This document shows positions 41,985 through 51,244 of a stretch of 64,000 nt of DNA, piece after piece (position 1 is the first letter of the stretch; each line of letters begins with the position of its first letter). The notes beneath the pieces were generated by a model. It was not told the DNA's origin. It did no database searches and worked only from the letters and a program-made list of their open reading frames with translations. The stretch is from the NCBI GenBank assembly GCA_016932815.1, contig JAFGCC010000014.1, forward strand, positions 1 through 64,000, in the 5' to 3' direction. The DNA is from Microcaldota archaeon (GTDB lineage Archaea; Micrarchaeota; Micrarchaeia; Anstonellales; Bilamarchaeaceae). Both the position numbers and the translations under genes were made by a program.

Positions 41985-42410
41985 TTACCCAACCTCAATC
42001 TGCACCTTCTTGTTTATGTCAAAAGACATGGGCAAATCAAGCACCCCAACTACATACCAGCGGACGCGGGGAAGCATGCCGATTGCGCTTGCGATTCCCG
42101 CAACTGCCCCAAGGGCGCCTTCTTTGGGAAGGACGTGCTGCTTGGGAGCGGGGAGCTCAAACTCGTATTCCCCGCTTGCGTATTCCTGCTCCCCGCCTAG
42201 CTCCTTCTTGAATTGGTAGACGCGGACGGTGCGCTGGTGCCCTTCGTGGTCACGCTCCTTCCTCTCGCCGATTATTTCCACGCGCAGCCCCTTTGCCTTC
42301 CTGGGCTTTGGGAGGTCCAGTTTCAGCTTTCCGGAAATCTTTCCTCCCGCACTCACTTCGCGCGTGTTCAATTCCAGTTCAATCTTGCCTTCACCTATTC
42401 CCAAAACCAT
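41985..42410 (-). CDS. Arrestin-like (Spo0M-type) fold protein
   Basis: Encodes 141 residues. GKIELELNTREVSAGGKISGKLKLDLPKPRKAKGLRVEIIGERKER matches the N-terminal arrestin/Spo0M sandwich, and YEFELPAP plus the final SFDINKKVQIEV match its last strands. Only one arrestin lobe is present. A hydrophobic insert (LGAVAGIASAIGMLP) lies in the second half. GGTGAATC before the ATG and a minus-strand TATA near 42441-42450 support the start at 42410. The function of archaeal members is unknown. Confidence 0.75.
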   Translation of the reverse strand: MVLGIGEGKIELELNTREVSAGGKISGKLKLDLPKPRKAKGLRVEIIGERKERDHEGHQRTVRVYQFKKELGGEQEYASGEYEFELPAPKQHVLPKEGALGAVAGIASAIGMLPRVRWYVVGVLDLPMSFDINKKVQIEVG

Positions 42411-42551
42411 TCCGATTCACCGCCAGAAATATGGAATGCAACAATAAAATACCTATTGTTTTCTGGCAAGCGGGCGCATCCCCCTTCGGAAAAAGGGCAA
42501 ACTCCGACGGGGTTTTAAAAAGCTTATTGAACAAAGGGAAAAAAGATAGAC

Positions 42552-43478
42552 ATGCAGGACGCGAAAGAACAGCCGCCGCCGGCTCCTCCCGAGGACATAG
42601 TCAAGATGTCCAGATACAAGATTGCCTCGGACGAAAACCCCAGAGACGTATTCTGGAGGCTCGTGGAAGCCTACAAGGAGGGGGAGAAATTCGGCGAGCT
42701 TGCGGTGCAATACCCGGAACTGCAGGAAGCGCTGGTAAACATAGGTTGCAGCGTTCTTGAAGAGGAGCCGCGCGGATATCGCGTGCGGGCATCCAAAACC
42801 GTCATTGCAAACGCGCTTTTCGCGATGGTGGTTGCGGGGGGATGGAAGGATTCGCTAGAGAGGCTGCTCTCTAATTTGTACCAGAGGAAGAAGGGCCCGG
42901 AGGTAAATATGCTAGTCGCATTCGGGAACGCCTTTGCAACACACCCTGCGGTTGTCGGCGAATGGCTAAAGGAGCTCTTAGGCTCGGAGAGGCCGTCCGA
43001 AGAAGTGCTCTCATACGTACTGCACGCGGGGGATGCGGACATGGTGCGCTTTCTGAGGGGGGAACTGCTCAACATCGCAAGGACCGAGATAAACGAGCCG
43101 CAGGTTTTCGCAATGGAATCCCTGGGAATCCTGCTTCCGGATGACGAGGATGCAAGGAAACTGTTCGTGCAGATGATGGATGACTGGGACGAGGAAACCA
43201 AGAAGGCGGCATTGAACACCCTAAAGAGGGTGGAAATCCCGGAAGCGGGCAAGAAGGCGGTTTCCATGTACCCCCAGGAAGTGAGCGAGGAAACAAGAAT
43301 GGAGCTTGAGGAAATCGTTGTGCGCAACAAGGAGCACTGCAGGGCGCCAATCCGGGCTGCGGCACCACGGCTTGATGGTAAAGAAAAGGAAGCGCTTTGT
43401 GCGCTTGCAAGGAGGGTTTATGGGCAGAAGGAGGCGCACGGGCTAATCGGGGGGGGAAGTGTGCCTAAAGGGTATTGA
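42552..43478 (+). CDS. HEAT-like helical repeat protein
   Basis: Encodes 308 residues, predicted all-helical after a Pro-rich N terminus (EQPPPAPPED). Segments such as TKKAALNTLKRVEIPEAGKKAV and SYVLHAGDADMVRFLRGELL resemble HEAT/Armadillo-like units. No catalytic motif is seen. TTTTAAAA at 42513-42520 predicts a nearly leaderless transcript. Its 3' end overlaps the H1-like gene by 20 bases. It may be co-transcribed with the KH protein and topoisomerase VI genes downstream. The partner is unknown. Confidence 0.72.
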   Translation: MQDAKEQPPPAPPEDIVKMSRYKIASDENPRDVFWRLVEAYKEGEKFGELAVQYPELQEALVNIGCSVLEEEPRGYRVRASKTVIANALFAMVVAGGWKDSLERLLSNLYQRKKGPEVNMLVAFGNAFATHPAVVGEWLKELLGSERPSEEVLSYVLHAGDADMVRFLRGELLNIARTEINEPQVFAMESLGILLPDDEDARKLFVQMMDDWDEETKKAALNTLKRVEIPEAGKKAVSMYPQEVSEETRMELEEIVVRNKEHCRAPIRAAAPRLDGKEKEALCALARRVYGQKEAHGLIGGGSVPKGY

Positions 43479-43818
43479 GGCGGAGCCTGCGCCCTCCGGG
43501 GAACCTCCTGCGGGAATCGGGGGCAGGAGGCTGAAATTGGGGCTCATGCTAAAAACCGGGGCTGCCGCAGGCAAAGCCGGGAAGGCTGCTCTGAACAAGA
43601 AGAAGCCTGCTGCAAAGCCCGATGGGAAGGAAGCTTCCGCAGGAGGGGGGGCGAAGGCGGCCAAAGCAAAAAAGAACTCCGGGGCGCCAAAGGCAAAGAA
43701 GGCAGCGAAGGCTCCGGCATTGAGGGCGAAGGCAAAGGCCAAGCCCGCAAAAAAGAAACAGAAGCCCGCGCCAAAGAAGGCGGCAGCCGGCAAGGCGGGC
43801 AAAAAGAGGAAACGGTGA
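43459..43818 (+). CDS. Lys/Ala-rich basic protein (histone H1-like tail)
   Basis: Encodes up to 119 residues. From about residue 45 the sequence consists almost only of Lys, Ala, Pro and Gly (AAKAPALRAKAKAKPAKKKQ) and ends KKRKR, like bacterial and eukaryotic H1-type tails. It is probably disordered and binds nucleic acid. The GTG at 43459 overlaps the upstream gene; an internal ATG at 43546 is a plausible alternative start. It sits directly before a KH protein and topoisomerase VI, so a role on DNA or rRNA is reasonable but unproven. Confidence 0.6.
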   Translation: MCLKGIEAEPAPSGEPPAGIGGRRLKLGLMLKTGAAAGKAGKAALNKKKPAAKPDGKEASAGGGAKAAKAKKNSGAPKAKKAAKAPALRAKAKAKPAKKKQKPAPKKAAAGKAGKKRKR

Positions 43819-43822
43819 ATTT

Positions 43823-44344
43823 ATGGAAATGCTCAGGATTCCGCATGATAGGATGGGAGAGCTCCTTGGCAAAGACGGGGAGAACAAGAAGAAGATTGAG
43901 AATCATTTCAACGTGAAAATCATCATACGCGACGAGGGGGAAGTGACGATTGAGGGCGATTCCGCGGACACGTTTTTCGCAAAGGATGTCGTGGCGGCAA
44001 TAGGCAGGGGATTTTCCATCGACGATGCGGTTAAGCTTTTTAAGGATGAGTATGCATTTGTGCTCATAGATTTGCGCGAGCATTTCGGCACGGAACGTGC
44101 CCTAACGCGCATGAAAGGGCGCATAATAGGGGAGGGGGGGAAGATAAAAAAGGAGATTGAGGCTGCCACCGAATCCATGATTTCGGTCTATGGGCACACG
44201 GTTGCGATAATCGCCCCGGCAGAAAACATGGGGTTCGCAAAGGAGGCAATCGGCAAGATAATAGACGGGGCTCCGCATACTGCGGTCCTCAACTACCTCC
44301 ACGGGGTAAGAGAGCGCATATTTGCGATGAAGCTAAAGGGATAG
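43823..44344 (+). CDS. Two-KH-domain RNA-binding protein (Dim2/Pno1-like)
   Basis: Encodes 173 residues with two KH domains. The first contains GELLGKDGENKKKIENHFNVKIII, the second RMKGRIIGEGGKIKKEIEAATE, including the GxxG loop. This matches archaeal Dim2p/Pno1, which binds the 3' end of small-subunit rRNA during maturation and interacts with aIF2-alpha. In many archaea it lies beside rio1 and the top6 genes, and the top6 part of that order is kept here. It starts five bases after the basic protein and ends three bases before top6B. Confidence 0.9.
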   Translation: MEMLRIPHDRMGELLGKDGENKKKIENHFNVKIIIRDEGEVTIEGDSADTFFAKDVVAAIGRGFSIDDAVKLFKDEYAFVLIDLREHFGTERALTRMKGRIIGEGGKIKKEIEAATESMISVYGHTVAIIAPAENMGFAKEAIGKIIDGAPHTAVLNYLHGVRERIFAMKLKG

Positions 44345-44346
44345 GA

Positions 44347-45882
44347 ATGGAAAAGGACATATTCAAGGGATTCAAGGAATACTCGGTTGCGGAGTTCTTC
44401 AAGAAGAACAGGCAGATGCTGGGCTTCTCCGGCAAGATACGTTCCCTGACCACAATCGTGCACGAATACGTTACCAACTCGCTGGATGCATGCGGGGAGG
44501 CCGGGATACACCCGGAAATTGAAGTCTGGGTGGATGAAATCGAGAAAAACGAGAAATACCTGGTAAGAGTGAGGGACAACGGCCCCGGGATTCCGGAGAA
44601 GCACCTGGGAAAGGCGTTGGGAATGATGCTTGCGGGAACCAAGTTCCACCGCTACGTCCAGCAGAGGGGGCAGCAGGGAATCGGCGCCGCAGGATGCACG
44701 ATGTATTCGCTTGTGACGACCGGCCAGCCCGTGAAGGTTGTTTCAAAGCATGGGGGGGTAAAACTGAGCTGCTCCCTGGGAATAGACTTCAAGGCGAACC
44801 AGCCGGTCCTCTCCGAGCGGCAGGTGGAAGAGTGCCCGCCCGAGGAGCACGGGCTCGACGTTGAAGGAGTATTCGGGGACACCAAATACGAGAACAGCTT
44901 GCAAGGGGTGCGCGAATACCTAAAGAGGACCGCAATCGTGAATCCCCATGCGGCTATAATTTTCAACAGCCCCGAAAAAGAGAGGATGGAATACCCCAAG
45001 TCCGTAGAGGAGCTCCCGGAGAGGGCAACGGAAGTGAAGCCGCACCCCCTTGGAATCAGGCCGAATGATTTGCTTGACTTGGCGGGGAAAGTGAAGGGGT
45101 ACACCAAGCTCTCCGCGCTATTGCAGAACGAATTTACGAGAGTGAGCTTAAACAAGGTAAAGGAATTGCAGGACCTGCTGCCGGATGTGGATTTGGGGAT
45201 GAATCCCGCGAAGCTCTCCTGGGGCGATGCGGAAAAAATAGTCGGGGCATTCGGGAAGGTAAAATGGATTGCGCCCGCAACCGATTCGGTAATACCAATC
45301 GGGAAGGAGCAGGTGGAAAAATCCCTGCGCAACATACTCAATCCCGAACTGGTTTATGTTACCGGGAGGCCGCCAAAAATATACCGGGGCGGGATTCCCT
45401 TCATAGTGGAAGTGGGGATTGCATACGGGGGGGACATAAAAAGCGAGGGGAAAGGCGGGGTGGTAATGAGGTTTGCGAACAGGGCGCCGCTCCTCTTTGA
45501 CACAGGCGGCTGTGCCATAACGCAGACTGCGAAGAACGTGGACTGGAAGAGGTATGAAATCAAGAATTTTGACGAGGAGCCGGTTGCGATTTTAGTGAAT
45601 GTTGCAAGCGTGCACATTCCTTATACTTCCGCGGGCAAGCAATCCATTGCCTCAGAAGACGACGTTGTAGAGGAAATCCGCAACGCGATGATGGAAGCCG
45701 GAAGGCATGTGCAGAAGCACCTCTCCGGAAAGAGGAGGGAGAGGGAAAAAAGCACCAAGAGGAAGGCAATCATGAGGTATGTGGGCCAGCTTAGTTCGGA
45801 CATGGCGGAGCTTGCCGGGAATGCGGAGGCGGAAGCGCTCAAGAGCAGGCTTACGGGCATGATTGAGGAACGCTTTGAATAA
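44347..45882 (+). CDS. top6B: DNA topoisomerase VI subunit B
   Basis: Encodes 511 residues of the ATPase subunit. The GHKL Bergerat fold shows HEYVTNSLDACGEAG, VRVRDNGPGIPEKHLG and QQRGQQGIGAAGCTMYS. A helix-two-turn-helix and a transducer domain follow, with the switch Lys expected in TAGKQSIASED-like SAGKQSIASED near residue 440. It pairs with Top6A encoded next to pass one duplex through another. The C-terminal end is short, without an extra Ig-like domain. Confidence 0.96.
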   Translation: MEKDIFKGFKEYSVAEFFKKNRQMLGFSGKIRSLTTIVHEYVTNSLDACGEAGIHPEIEVWVDEIEKNEKYLVRVRDNGPGIPEKHLGKALGMMLAGTKFHRYVQQRGQQGIGAAGCTMYSLVTTGQPVKVVSKHGGVKLSCSLGIDFKANQPVLSERQVEECPPEEHGLDVEGVFGDTKYENSLQGVREYLKRTAIVNPHAAIIFNSPEKERMEYPKSVEELPERATEVKPHPLGIRPNDLLDLAGKVKGYTKLSALLQNEFTRVSLNKVKELQDLLPDVDLGMNPAKLSWGDAEKIVGAFGKVKWIAPATDSVIPIGKEQVEKSLRNILNPELVYVTGRPPKIYRGGIPFIVEVGIAYGGDIKSEGKGGVVMRFANRAPLLFDTGGCAITQTAKNVDWKRYEIKNFDEEPVAILVNVASVHIPYTSAGKQSIASEDDVVEEIRNAMMEAGRHVQKHLSGKRREREKSTKRKAIMRYVGQLSSDMAELAGNAEAEALKSRLTGMIEERFE

Positions 45883-45900
45883 CCGGAGGGGTGGATGAAG

Positions 45901-46998
45901 ATGGGAGACGCTAACACGATTGAAAAATTGAAGGGCATGGGAGCGACCATGGTGGAGCAGGTAAAGGGGGGAAAATCGCCCACTTTCGAGACTCCCTTGC
46001 GCAGCAGGGGCAACATAGAATACGACAAGGCGGTCGGGTTCCTGCGGCTTGGGGACAAGACCGAAGAGAGGAAGTTCCTCAACGTTGCGCAGGCAAGGAC
46101 GTTCATGCAGACGGTTGCGGTTGCGAATAAGACCAAGAAATTCCTGCTTGAGGATTTGCACACAAGCATCAGGGGCCTCTACTACCAATTGAAGTTCAGC
46201 CTGGGAGAAAACTTAGATGAGAGCCTATTTGAGGAGCAGACGGAGTCCAATGCGCTAATAGAGGATTTGGAAGTCGCCCTTGGGATAAAGAGGGAGGACT
46301 TGCACCTTACTACCGACAGGAAGGGAGTGGTTGCGGGCGAGATGGTTATAAAGGACAATTTTGCCGGGGAGGAAACCACCATAGATTGCGCAAAGCAGGG
46401 GCGCAGCGGATGGATGATTCCAAGCGACGTGGACAATGGCATGGAATTCGTGGACGTAAAGGCGAAATACGTGCTCGTAGTGGAAAAGGACGCGCTCTGG
46501 CAGAGGCTAAACGAGGATAGGTTCTGGAAAAAGGACAACTGCATACTAATTACGCCCAAGGGGCAGGCTTCGCGGGGGACGCGGAGGCTAATCCGCAGGC
46601 TAGCGGACATAGGGCTGCCCGTTTACGTATTTACCGACTGCGATGCGTGGGGATGGTACATCTACTGGACGATAAAGACCGGGAGCATGAACCTCGCATA
46701 CCTTGGCTCGGACTTCTCCATACCGGAAGCGCGCTTCATCGGGGTGACCATGGGGGACATTGAGGAATTCGAGTTCCTAAAGAAGCTAACGATAAAGGCG
46801 AAGCCAATAGATATAAAAAGAGCCCAGGAGATGCTCGATTACCCCTGGATAAACATTTACCCGGAGTGGGTGGGGGAGCTAAAGAAAGTCCTAAAAGAGA
46901 AAAAGAAAATCGAGCAGGACGCGTTGCAGGGGGAGAAGCTCACTTTCGTCGGAGAATACATACGCAAGAAAATCGGAAACAAGGAGTGGTTGCCATGA
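45901..46998 (+). CDS. top6A: DNA topoisomerase VI subunit A
   Basis: Encodes 365 residues of the Spo11-like cleavage subunit. The catalytic Tyr lies in SIRGLYYQLKF, and the Toprim domain shows VVEKDALWQRL and VFTDCDAWGWYIYWTI. The usual TDGDPWG is altered to TDCDAWG, but both Asp residues are kept. The N terminus is a little long. The ATG at 45901 has GGGGTGG at a better distance than the ATG at 45895. It overlaps the following unknown gene by ATGA. Confidence 0.95.
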   Translation: MGDANTIEKLKGMGATMVEQVKGGKSPTFETPLRSRGNIEYDKAVGFLRLGDKTEERKFLNVAQARTFMQTVAVANKTKKFLLEDLHTSIRGLYYQLKFSLGENLDESLFEEQTESNALIEDLEVALGIKREDLHLTTDRKGVVAGEMVIKDNFAGEETTIDCAKQGRSGWMIPSDVDNGMEFVDVKAKYVLVVEKDALWQRLNEDRFWKKDNCILITPKGQASRGTRRLIRRLADIGLPVYVFTDCDAWGWYIYWTIKTGSMNLAYLGSDFSIPEARFIGVTMGDIEEFEFLKKLTIKAKPIDIKRAQEMLDYPWINIYPEWVGELKKVLKEKKKIEQDALQGEKLTFVGEYIRKKIGNKEWLP

Positions 46999-48293
46999 AC
47001 CTTCCATCTATGGCCCTCATAGCCCAGCTAGAAGACGTACTGAAGGACTCGCGCCCATACAACCCTGAGAACACCGGGAAGATAGAGGAAATCCGCGAGG
47101 ACATGCTGCAGGCGGGATTCAACGCCCCCTTCAAGGGAATCATGCAAAGGAGCATGGACGAGGCAAGGGACCTGGGGGAAGCCGAATGGGCGGACCTCAA
47201 GAAGCAGATTTCGTATTTTAGGCAGGTTGCAAACCTCAAAAAGTATTCGCTTGCAAGGGCCAGCGTTGCCCTGAGCGCGCACAGGCTCGCGGAGAATTTC
47301 CTCAAGATGGGGTATTCGGACATAGTAGAGCACGGGCCGCTTGATGGGAACCACATACGGCTCCTAATGGAGACCGGGAACGAGGGAATCCTGGCGTATA
47401 GGACACTCATGGACCGCTTTGATGTGATGTCGGATTCTAGCAACTGCTTCTCGGTAAAAGTGGAATACAAGGGCGAAAAGCACACGATTGCGATTGAGGA
47501 TAGGGAGAGAATAGACTTCAAGGTCGCGCGCATGTTCGGCATAGAGGCGCAGGTCCTGGATGTGAAATCCAGCCTGAAGAGGAAGCCAATCATCACTTCC
47601 AAGGGAACGAGGGTTTCGCTTGTTTCCTCAATCGTGAATTACGTCTCGCTGGATGTTGAGAGGAAGCTCGCTTCGGCTGAGAAGGGCAAGCTCAAAGAAT
47701 ACAACGATTTTCTTAGGGGCAAGGGGCTCCGCCCTGACGTGCTAGTTGACAAGGTGGAAGGATACCCCGGACTAAAAGAGGAGATGCACGCTAAGGGGCT
47801 CCTGGGCAGGGAAAACGGCAAATATACGCTGGAGAAGGAGATTGCATCCGAGATTGTGCGCAGGAGGAAAGAGAGGGGCGGGGAGATACTAAAGAGGAGC
47901 ACGATGCTCCTCCTGGTGCCCATGTTCCGCTTCTACCTCTCAAACCCGAAAGAGAAGAGGAGGAAGGAGAACCTCTACCCGGGAATGGTGGTTACCCCCA
48001 GCAACAGCCAGATAAGGATATTCACTTTCCTATACGAATTGGATGAGGAGCTTCCCGCTTCCGCCATACTCCGCAAGAAAATGGAAATAGAGGAGAAAGG
48101 GGCGCGGATTGACCACAGGATGCTTGCGGCCGGGCTCCTCCTTAGCGAAACGAAAAAGGGCGAGAAATGGGTTGCTAACTTCCTGAAAATGGACGAATCC
48201 GAGGTAAAGAAGGCGGCCGTGATGTTCAAGTCCATGGAAAAAGATGGCAGGGGAGGGGAATTCCTCCAAAGGATTAAGGATAAAAAGCCATAG
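46995..48293 (+). CDS. Unrecognised protein translationally coupled to topoisomerase VI
   Basis: Encodes 432 residues. It is mostly helical and basic, with a mixed central region (CFSVKVEYKGEKHTIAIEDRERIDFKVARMFGIEAQ, about 155-190) and a C-terminal helical part. There is no membrane segment and no obvious nuclease or ATPase motif. The ATG overlaps the top6A stop (ATGA), which implies synthesis in step with Top6A and possibly association with it. The longer open frame upstream lies inside top6A and is rejected. I recognise no family. The following HTH protein may belong to the same transcript. Confidence 0.75.
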   Translation: MNLPSMALIAQLEDVLKDSRPYNPENTGKIEEIREDMLQAGFNAPFKGIMQRSMDEARDLGEAEWADLKKQISYFRQVANLKKYSLARASVALSAHRLAENFLKMGYSDIVEHGPLDGNHIRLLMETGNEGILAYRTLMDRFDVMSDSSNCFSVKVEYKGEKHTIAIEDRERIDFKVARMFGIEAQVLDVKSSLKRKPIITSKGTRVSLVSSIVNYVSLDVERKLASAEKGKLKEYNDFLRGKGLRPDVLVDKVEGYPGLKEEMHAKGLLGRENGKYTLEKEIASEIVRRRKERGGEILKRSTMLLLVPMFRFYLSNPKEKRRKENLYPGMVVTPSNSQIRIFTFLYELDEELPASAILRKKMEIEEKGARIDHRMLAAGLLLSETKKGEKWVANFLKMDESEVKKAAVMFKSMEKDGRGGEFLQRIKDKKP

Positions 48294-48328
48294 CTGGATA
48301 TTTGGGTTAGCCGCAGGTGAATTAGGGT

Positions 48329-48745
48329 ATGGAAAAAAGCGCAGATAGCAAACAGGCAGTGGAACTCAAGGGAACAAGGGATCAGATCTACAGCCAGATA
48401 TCCGGGAACAAGGACTCTGAGGCGTTTTTCCTCAAAACCAAGCCGAATGTAATGATGTTCGTTGTGCTGCTCAACGAAACGAAAATAAAGGACCTCTACA
48501 TAAGCGAAGGGATTTACCGCACTATACCCCAGAAGGTCATGAAGAGCCTAAAGAAGAGCGTAAACCTGGTCGTTAAAAAATGCAGGAGGGGAAGGCCGCA
48601 CAAGTACAGTGAGGAGGAAATACGCAGGATTCTCCAGGAGTCCGGGAGCAACGACGAGAAGATGAAAAAGCTTGGGATGCCGCGCAGGACGTTTTTCTAC
48701 TGGAAGAGGAAGCTCGGCTTCTCAAAGAAGAGGAAGAGGAAATAA
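48329..48745 (+). CDS. Small basic protein with C-terminal helix-turn-helix
   Basis: Encodes 138 residues. The last 50 residues read GRPHKYSEEEIRRILQESG and MKKLGMPRRTFFYWKRKLG, a resolvase/homeodomain-like helix-turn-helix flanked by an AT-hook-like RGRPHK and a KKRKRK tail, so DNA binding is likely. The N-terminal 75 residues have a beta-alpha pattern (VMMFVVLLNETKIKDLYIS) and may bind a ligand or dimerise. It lies 35 bp after the topoisomerase-coupled gene. The target is unknown. Confidence 0.7.
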   Translation: MEKSADSKQAVELKGTRDQIYSQISGNKDSEAFFLKTKPNVMMFVVLLNETKIKDLYISEGIYRTIPQKVMKSLKKSVNLVVKKCRRGRPHKYSEEEIRRILQESGSNDEKMKKLGMPRRTFFYWKRKLGFSKKRKRK

Positions 48746-48877
48746 TCCCGTTTTGCGGGCTTTGGAAAGTAGCGGGGGAAAATTGCTTATTTTGCATATT
48801 GAGCGGGAGCCATCCCCAATTCCCCGCCAATATCCTGGGATTCTTTCTTCCCCTAATACCCTAGAGCCCCGGACATC

Positions 48878-51244
48878 CTAGGATTCTTCCTGTGAGGCAG
48901 CCTGCATATCCTCTCCGACATAGGTTTCGATTGCCTCCCTCCATGATTCCGCATCGTACTGCTCGCACGAACCCATGATTCCGCGGTAGCGGCCTAGGAG
49001 GGTGAAGCCGTAATTTGCCTTGTCCTGGGTGCCTGAAGGGAGAGTGGGGTATTTGCATTCTGCAACGTAGTCTATGAATACTTTGTTGTTGCAGCAGTTG
49101 TTCTCCTTTGCCTCTTCATCGTCGCAGCATGGGTCCTCTCCGGAAACCGCCTCGCAGTAGGTGTCGGTTACGTCCCTCTGCTTGCTAAAGTCCTGCGCCC
49201 ACAGCTCCATCTTGCCCGAAACGGACGTGGCGCCGCTATAATAATAGGATGAGACGAAAATCGCTATTGCGTATTTCATGTTTTCGTACGCCTCGCTCCC
49301 ATGCTCGTATTCACTAAGCCCAAGCTGGGCCTCGTGGTTCTTTACGAACTCCTTGCCCACTCTGAGCTTGTCGATTATTATCTGGGTTCCCAGGCATATG
49401 TTGTTCTCGCGGTTGAAGGGATTGAAGTCCTCTCCCCCGCAACGCAGGGCCTCATCTTCGTACTGGACGTTGCCTCCGGGCACCTGGCCCCATTGGTCTG
49501 CGGGGTAGGTGTGCACCTGCATTATCCCCATGGAATGGATGTATTTGTTGGGGGAAGCCGGGGTCTGGACGTTGCAGACTCCCTCCGGGTCGGAAACCGA
49601 AGTTAGGCAGTTGGGGCATGAAGTTACCTGGGATGCTGAGCACGTATCGCCTCCGGGGCCATTGGTATCGTCGTTGAGGCCGGTTTCCATCCACGCTATT
49701 GCGCGCGCTAGCACCGGGTCCAGGTCAACTAGGTCGGAATAAATGTCTAATTCCGGGTACATCTCGCACTTGTATGATGGCACGCTTACCGCCCGGCTCC
49801 GGTAGTTGTCGATTTCTTCTGGGAAGCTCGTTATCAGCTGGCCGTTGCACCTATAGAATGTGTCCGCGGGCCCTATTGGCTCAAGCTCGTCCGCGCTGGG
49901 CGCGGTGCCCGAATAGAAAGAATCAAGCTGGAAAAGGTTGAAGTTGCTTGCAAAAGAGCAGTCGGTGCAATCTGAGGGGGAGAACACGTTGAAGAGGAAT
50001 CCACGGTAGTTGTAGTATCCCTGGCAGAGCGAAAACCATGCGGTGTGCTGGGAATACGTTTCCCCTTCAACACTCATCATGCCGCAATTTTCGCATTCGA
50101 GGGGGCCGCTGGTTACGCCAAAGAGGGAGTAGGGTGCGACTCCGATTACTCCGTTGCTGACTATCGCGGGGGAATACTTGAAGATGTCCCCGTAGGCTTT
50201 TACGATTTCGGACTGCGACCACGTGCAGGTCCCATACTGTGCGCCGCCTGAGTTGTATCCTCCAACATCCAGGAGGACGTATGCCCATATGCTGGGCTTC
50301 CCGTAGGTTTCCAGCACGTACTGCGAATAATCAATTCCATCGTAGATTAGGGAGCTTCCCACGCAGTTGGGGGCATAATGGGAGTTTAGCCCGACTCCTA
50401 TTAGGTCTATTTTCGAATATGCTTCGGAGTAGGTCGCAAAAACGTAGTCTATTGCCTCGTAAGTTGCAGAATATCCCCGGGAAGTTTCCTGCGGGTTTAT
50501 GCTGCGGTTATATGCAAGCCTGGGAGATAGCGCAATCATGCAGTTGGGGCATGCATCCTTCATCGCAAAAGCCTGCTCCACGGCAAGGTCGATTGCCGCA
50601 TAATCGTAAGGGTCGAAATCGAATTCGGAAGAGAGGATTACCGGGCCCACGCCGTTGAACTCAGTTGCTATGCGGGCAGCCTGGGAGGTCCCTTCTACGG
50701 TGCCGTTGCTATGGAGAAGGTACATGGGGATTACGTTCTTGTCCAAAAAGCACTCTGCGCGCTCTGCTGCGGGAAGGGGGTAATCGAATCCTTCGGACGC
50801 CTCAAGCCAGCGCACCGCAAGGCGGGCGGAATTGTTGCAGTAGGAATTTGCGTAGCTGAATTCCGCGAAATTGGAGCCCTGCCCAATCATGAACGGGATA
50901 AATCCCGTGTTCTCCTCGCCTTCTAGGTTGTTGCGGAAGAACTCTTCTGTGCAGCCTTCCTGGAACCAGCACCGCCCCCCGGTTAGGGGAAGGTCGTAGA
51001 ACCAATGGTAGGGATTTGTGATGTCGTATTCTTCTCCCTTGCAGACCATGCACACGCAATCCTCGTCGCTATTTACGCACGAGGAATTATCCAGCCCCAG
51101 GGTCTCGCCGAAATCCGAGATGCGGACTTCGGAGCCTTCAAGGGCGTAATAATCGTCAAGCTCGCTGCATCCGGATAGAAATACAAAAATGAATATCAGC
51201 GAGGCAAATAGCAAAAATGCAAAATTCTTCGTGTTCGTGCTCAT
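48878..51244 (-). CDS. Large lipoprotein with C-terminal lysozyme-like (SLT) domain
   Basis: Encodes 788 residues. The signal FAFLLFASLIFIFVFLSGC ends in a lipobox (LSGC). Residues about 90-420 look like a secreted TIM-barrel/glycoside-hydrolase-like module (IALSPRLAYN, LIGVGLNSHY, WAYVLLDVGGYN). Near 510-640 lies a lytic-transglycosylase-like fold: LARAIAWMETGLNDD with a candidate catalytic Glu at about 520, and MGIMQVH at about 575. The protein is Cys-rich with NxS/T sites, fitting an exported location. The ATG overlaps the stop of the 1921-aa gene. Archaea lack murein, so the substrate may be external or a pseudomurein-like or glycan layer. Confidence 0.8.
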   Translation of the reverse strand: MSTNTKNFAFLLFASLIFIFVFLSGCSELDDYYALEGSEVRISDFGETLGLDNSSCVNSDEDCVCMVCKGEEYDITNPYHWFYDLPLTGGRCWFQEGCTEEFFRNNLEGEENTGFIPFMIGQGSNFAEFSYANSYCNNSARLAVRWLEASEGFDYPLPAAERAECFLDKNVIPMYLLHSNGTVEGTSQAARIATEFNGVGPVILSSEFDFDPYDYAAIDLAVEQAFAMKDACPNCMIALSPRLAYNRSINPQETSRGYSATYEAIDYVFATYSEAYSKIDLIGVGLNSHYAPNCVGSSLIYDGIDYSQYVLETYGKPSIWAYVLLDVGGYNSGGAQYGTCTWSQSEIVKAYGDIFKYSPAIVSNGVIGVAPYSLFGVTSGPLECENCGMMSVEGETYSQHTAWFSLCQGYYNYRGFLFNVFSPSDCTDCSFASNFNLFQLDSFYSGTAPSADELEPIGPADTFYRCNGQLITSFPEEIDNYRSRAVSVPSYKCEMYPELDIYSDLVDLDPVLARAIAWMETGLNDDTNGPGGDTCSASQVTSCPNCLTSVSDPEGVCNVQTPASPNKYIHSMGIMQVHTYPADQWGQVPGGNVQYEDEALRCGGEDFNPFNRENNICLGTQIIIDKLRVGKEFVKNHEAQLGLSEYEHGSEAYENMKYAIAIFVSSYYYSGATSVSGKMELWAQDFSKQRDVTDTYCEAVSGEDPCCDDEEAKENNCCNNKVFIDYVAECKYPTLPSGTQDKANYGFTLLGRYRGIMGSCEQYDAESWREAIETYVGEDMQAASQEES

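Noticed and set aside
48878-48900. Possible continuation of the SLT lipoprotein with the HTH gene region
   Set aside because: The two genes lie on opposite strands and converge with about 130 bp between them.
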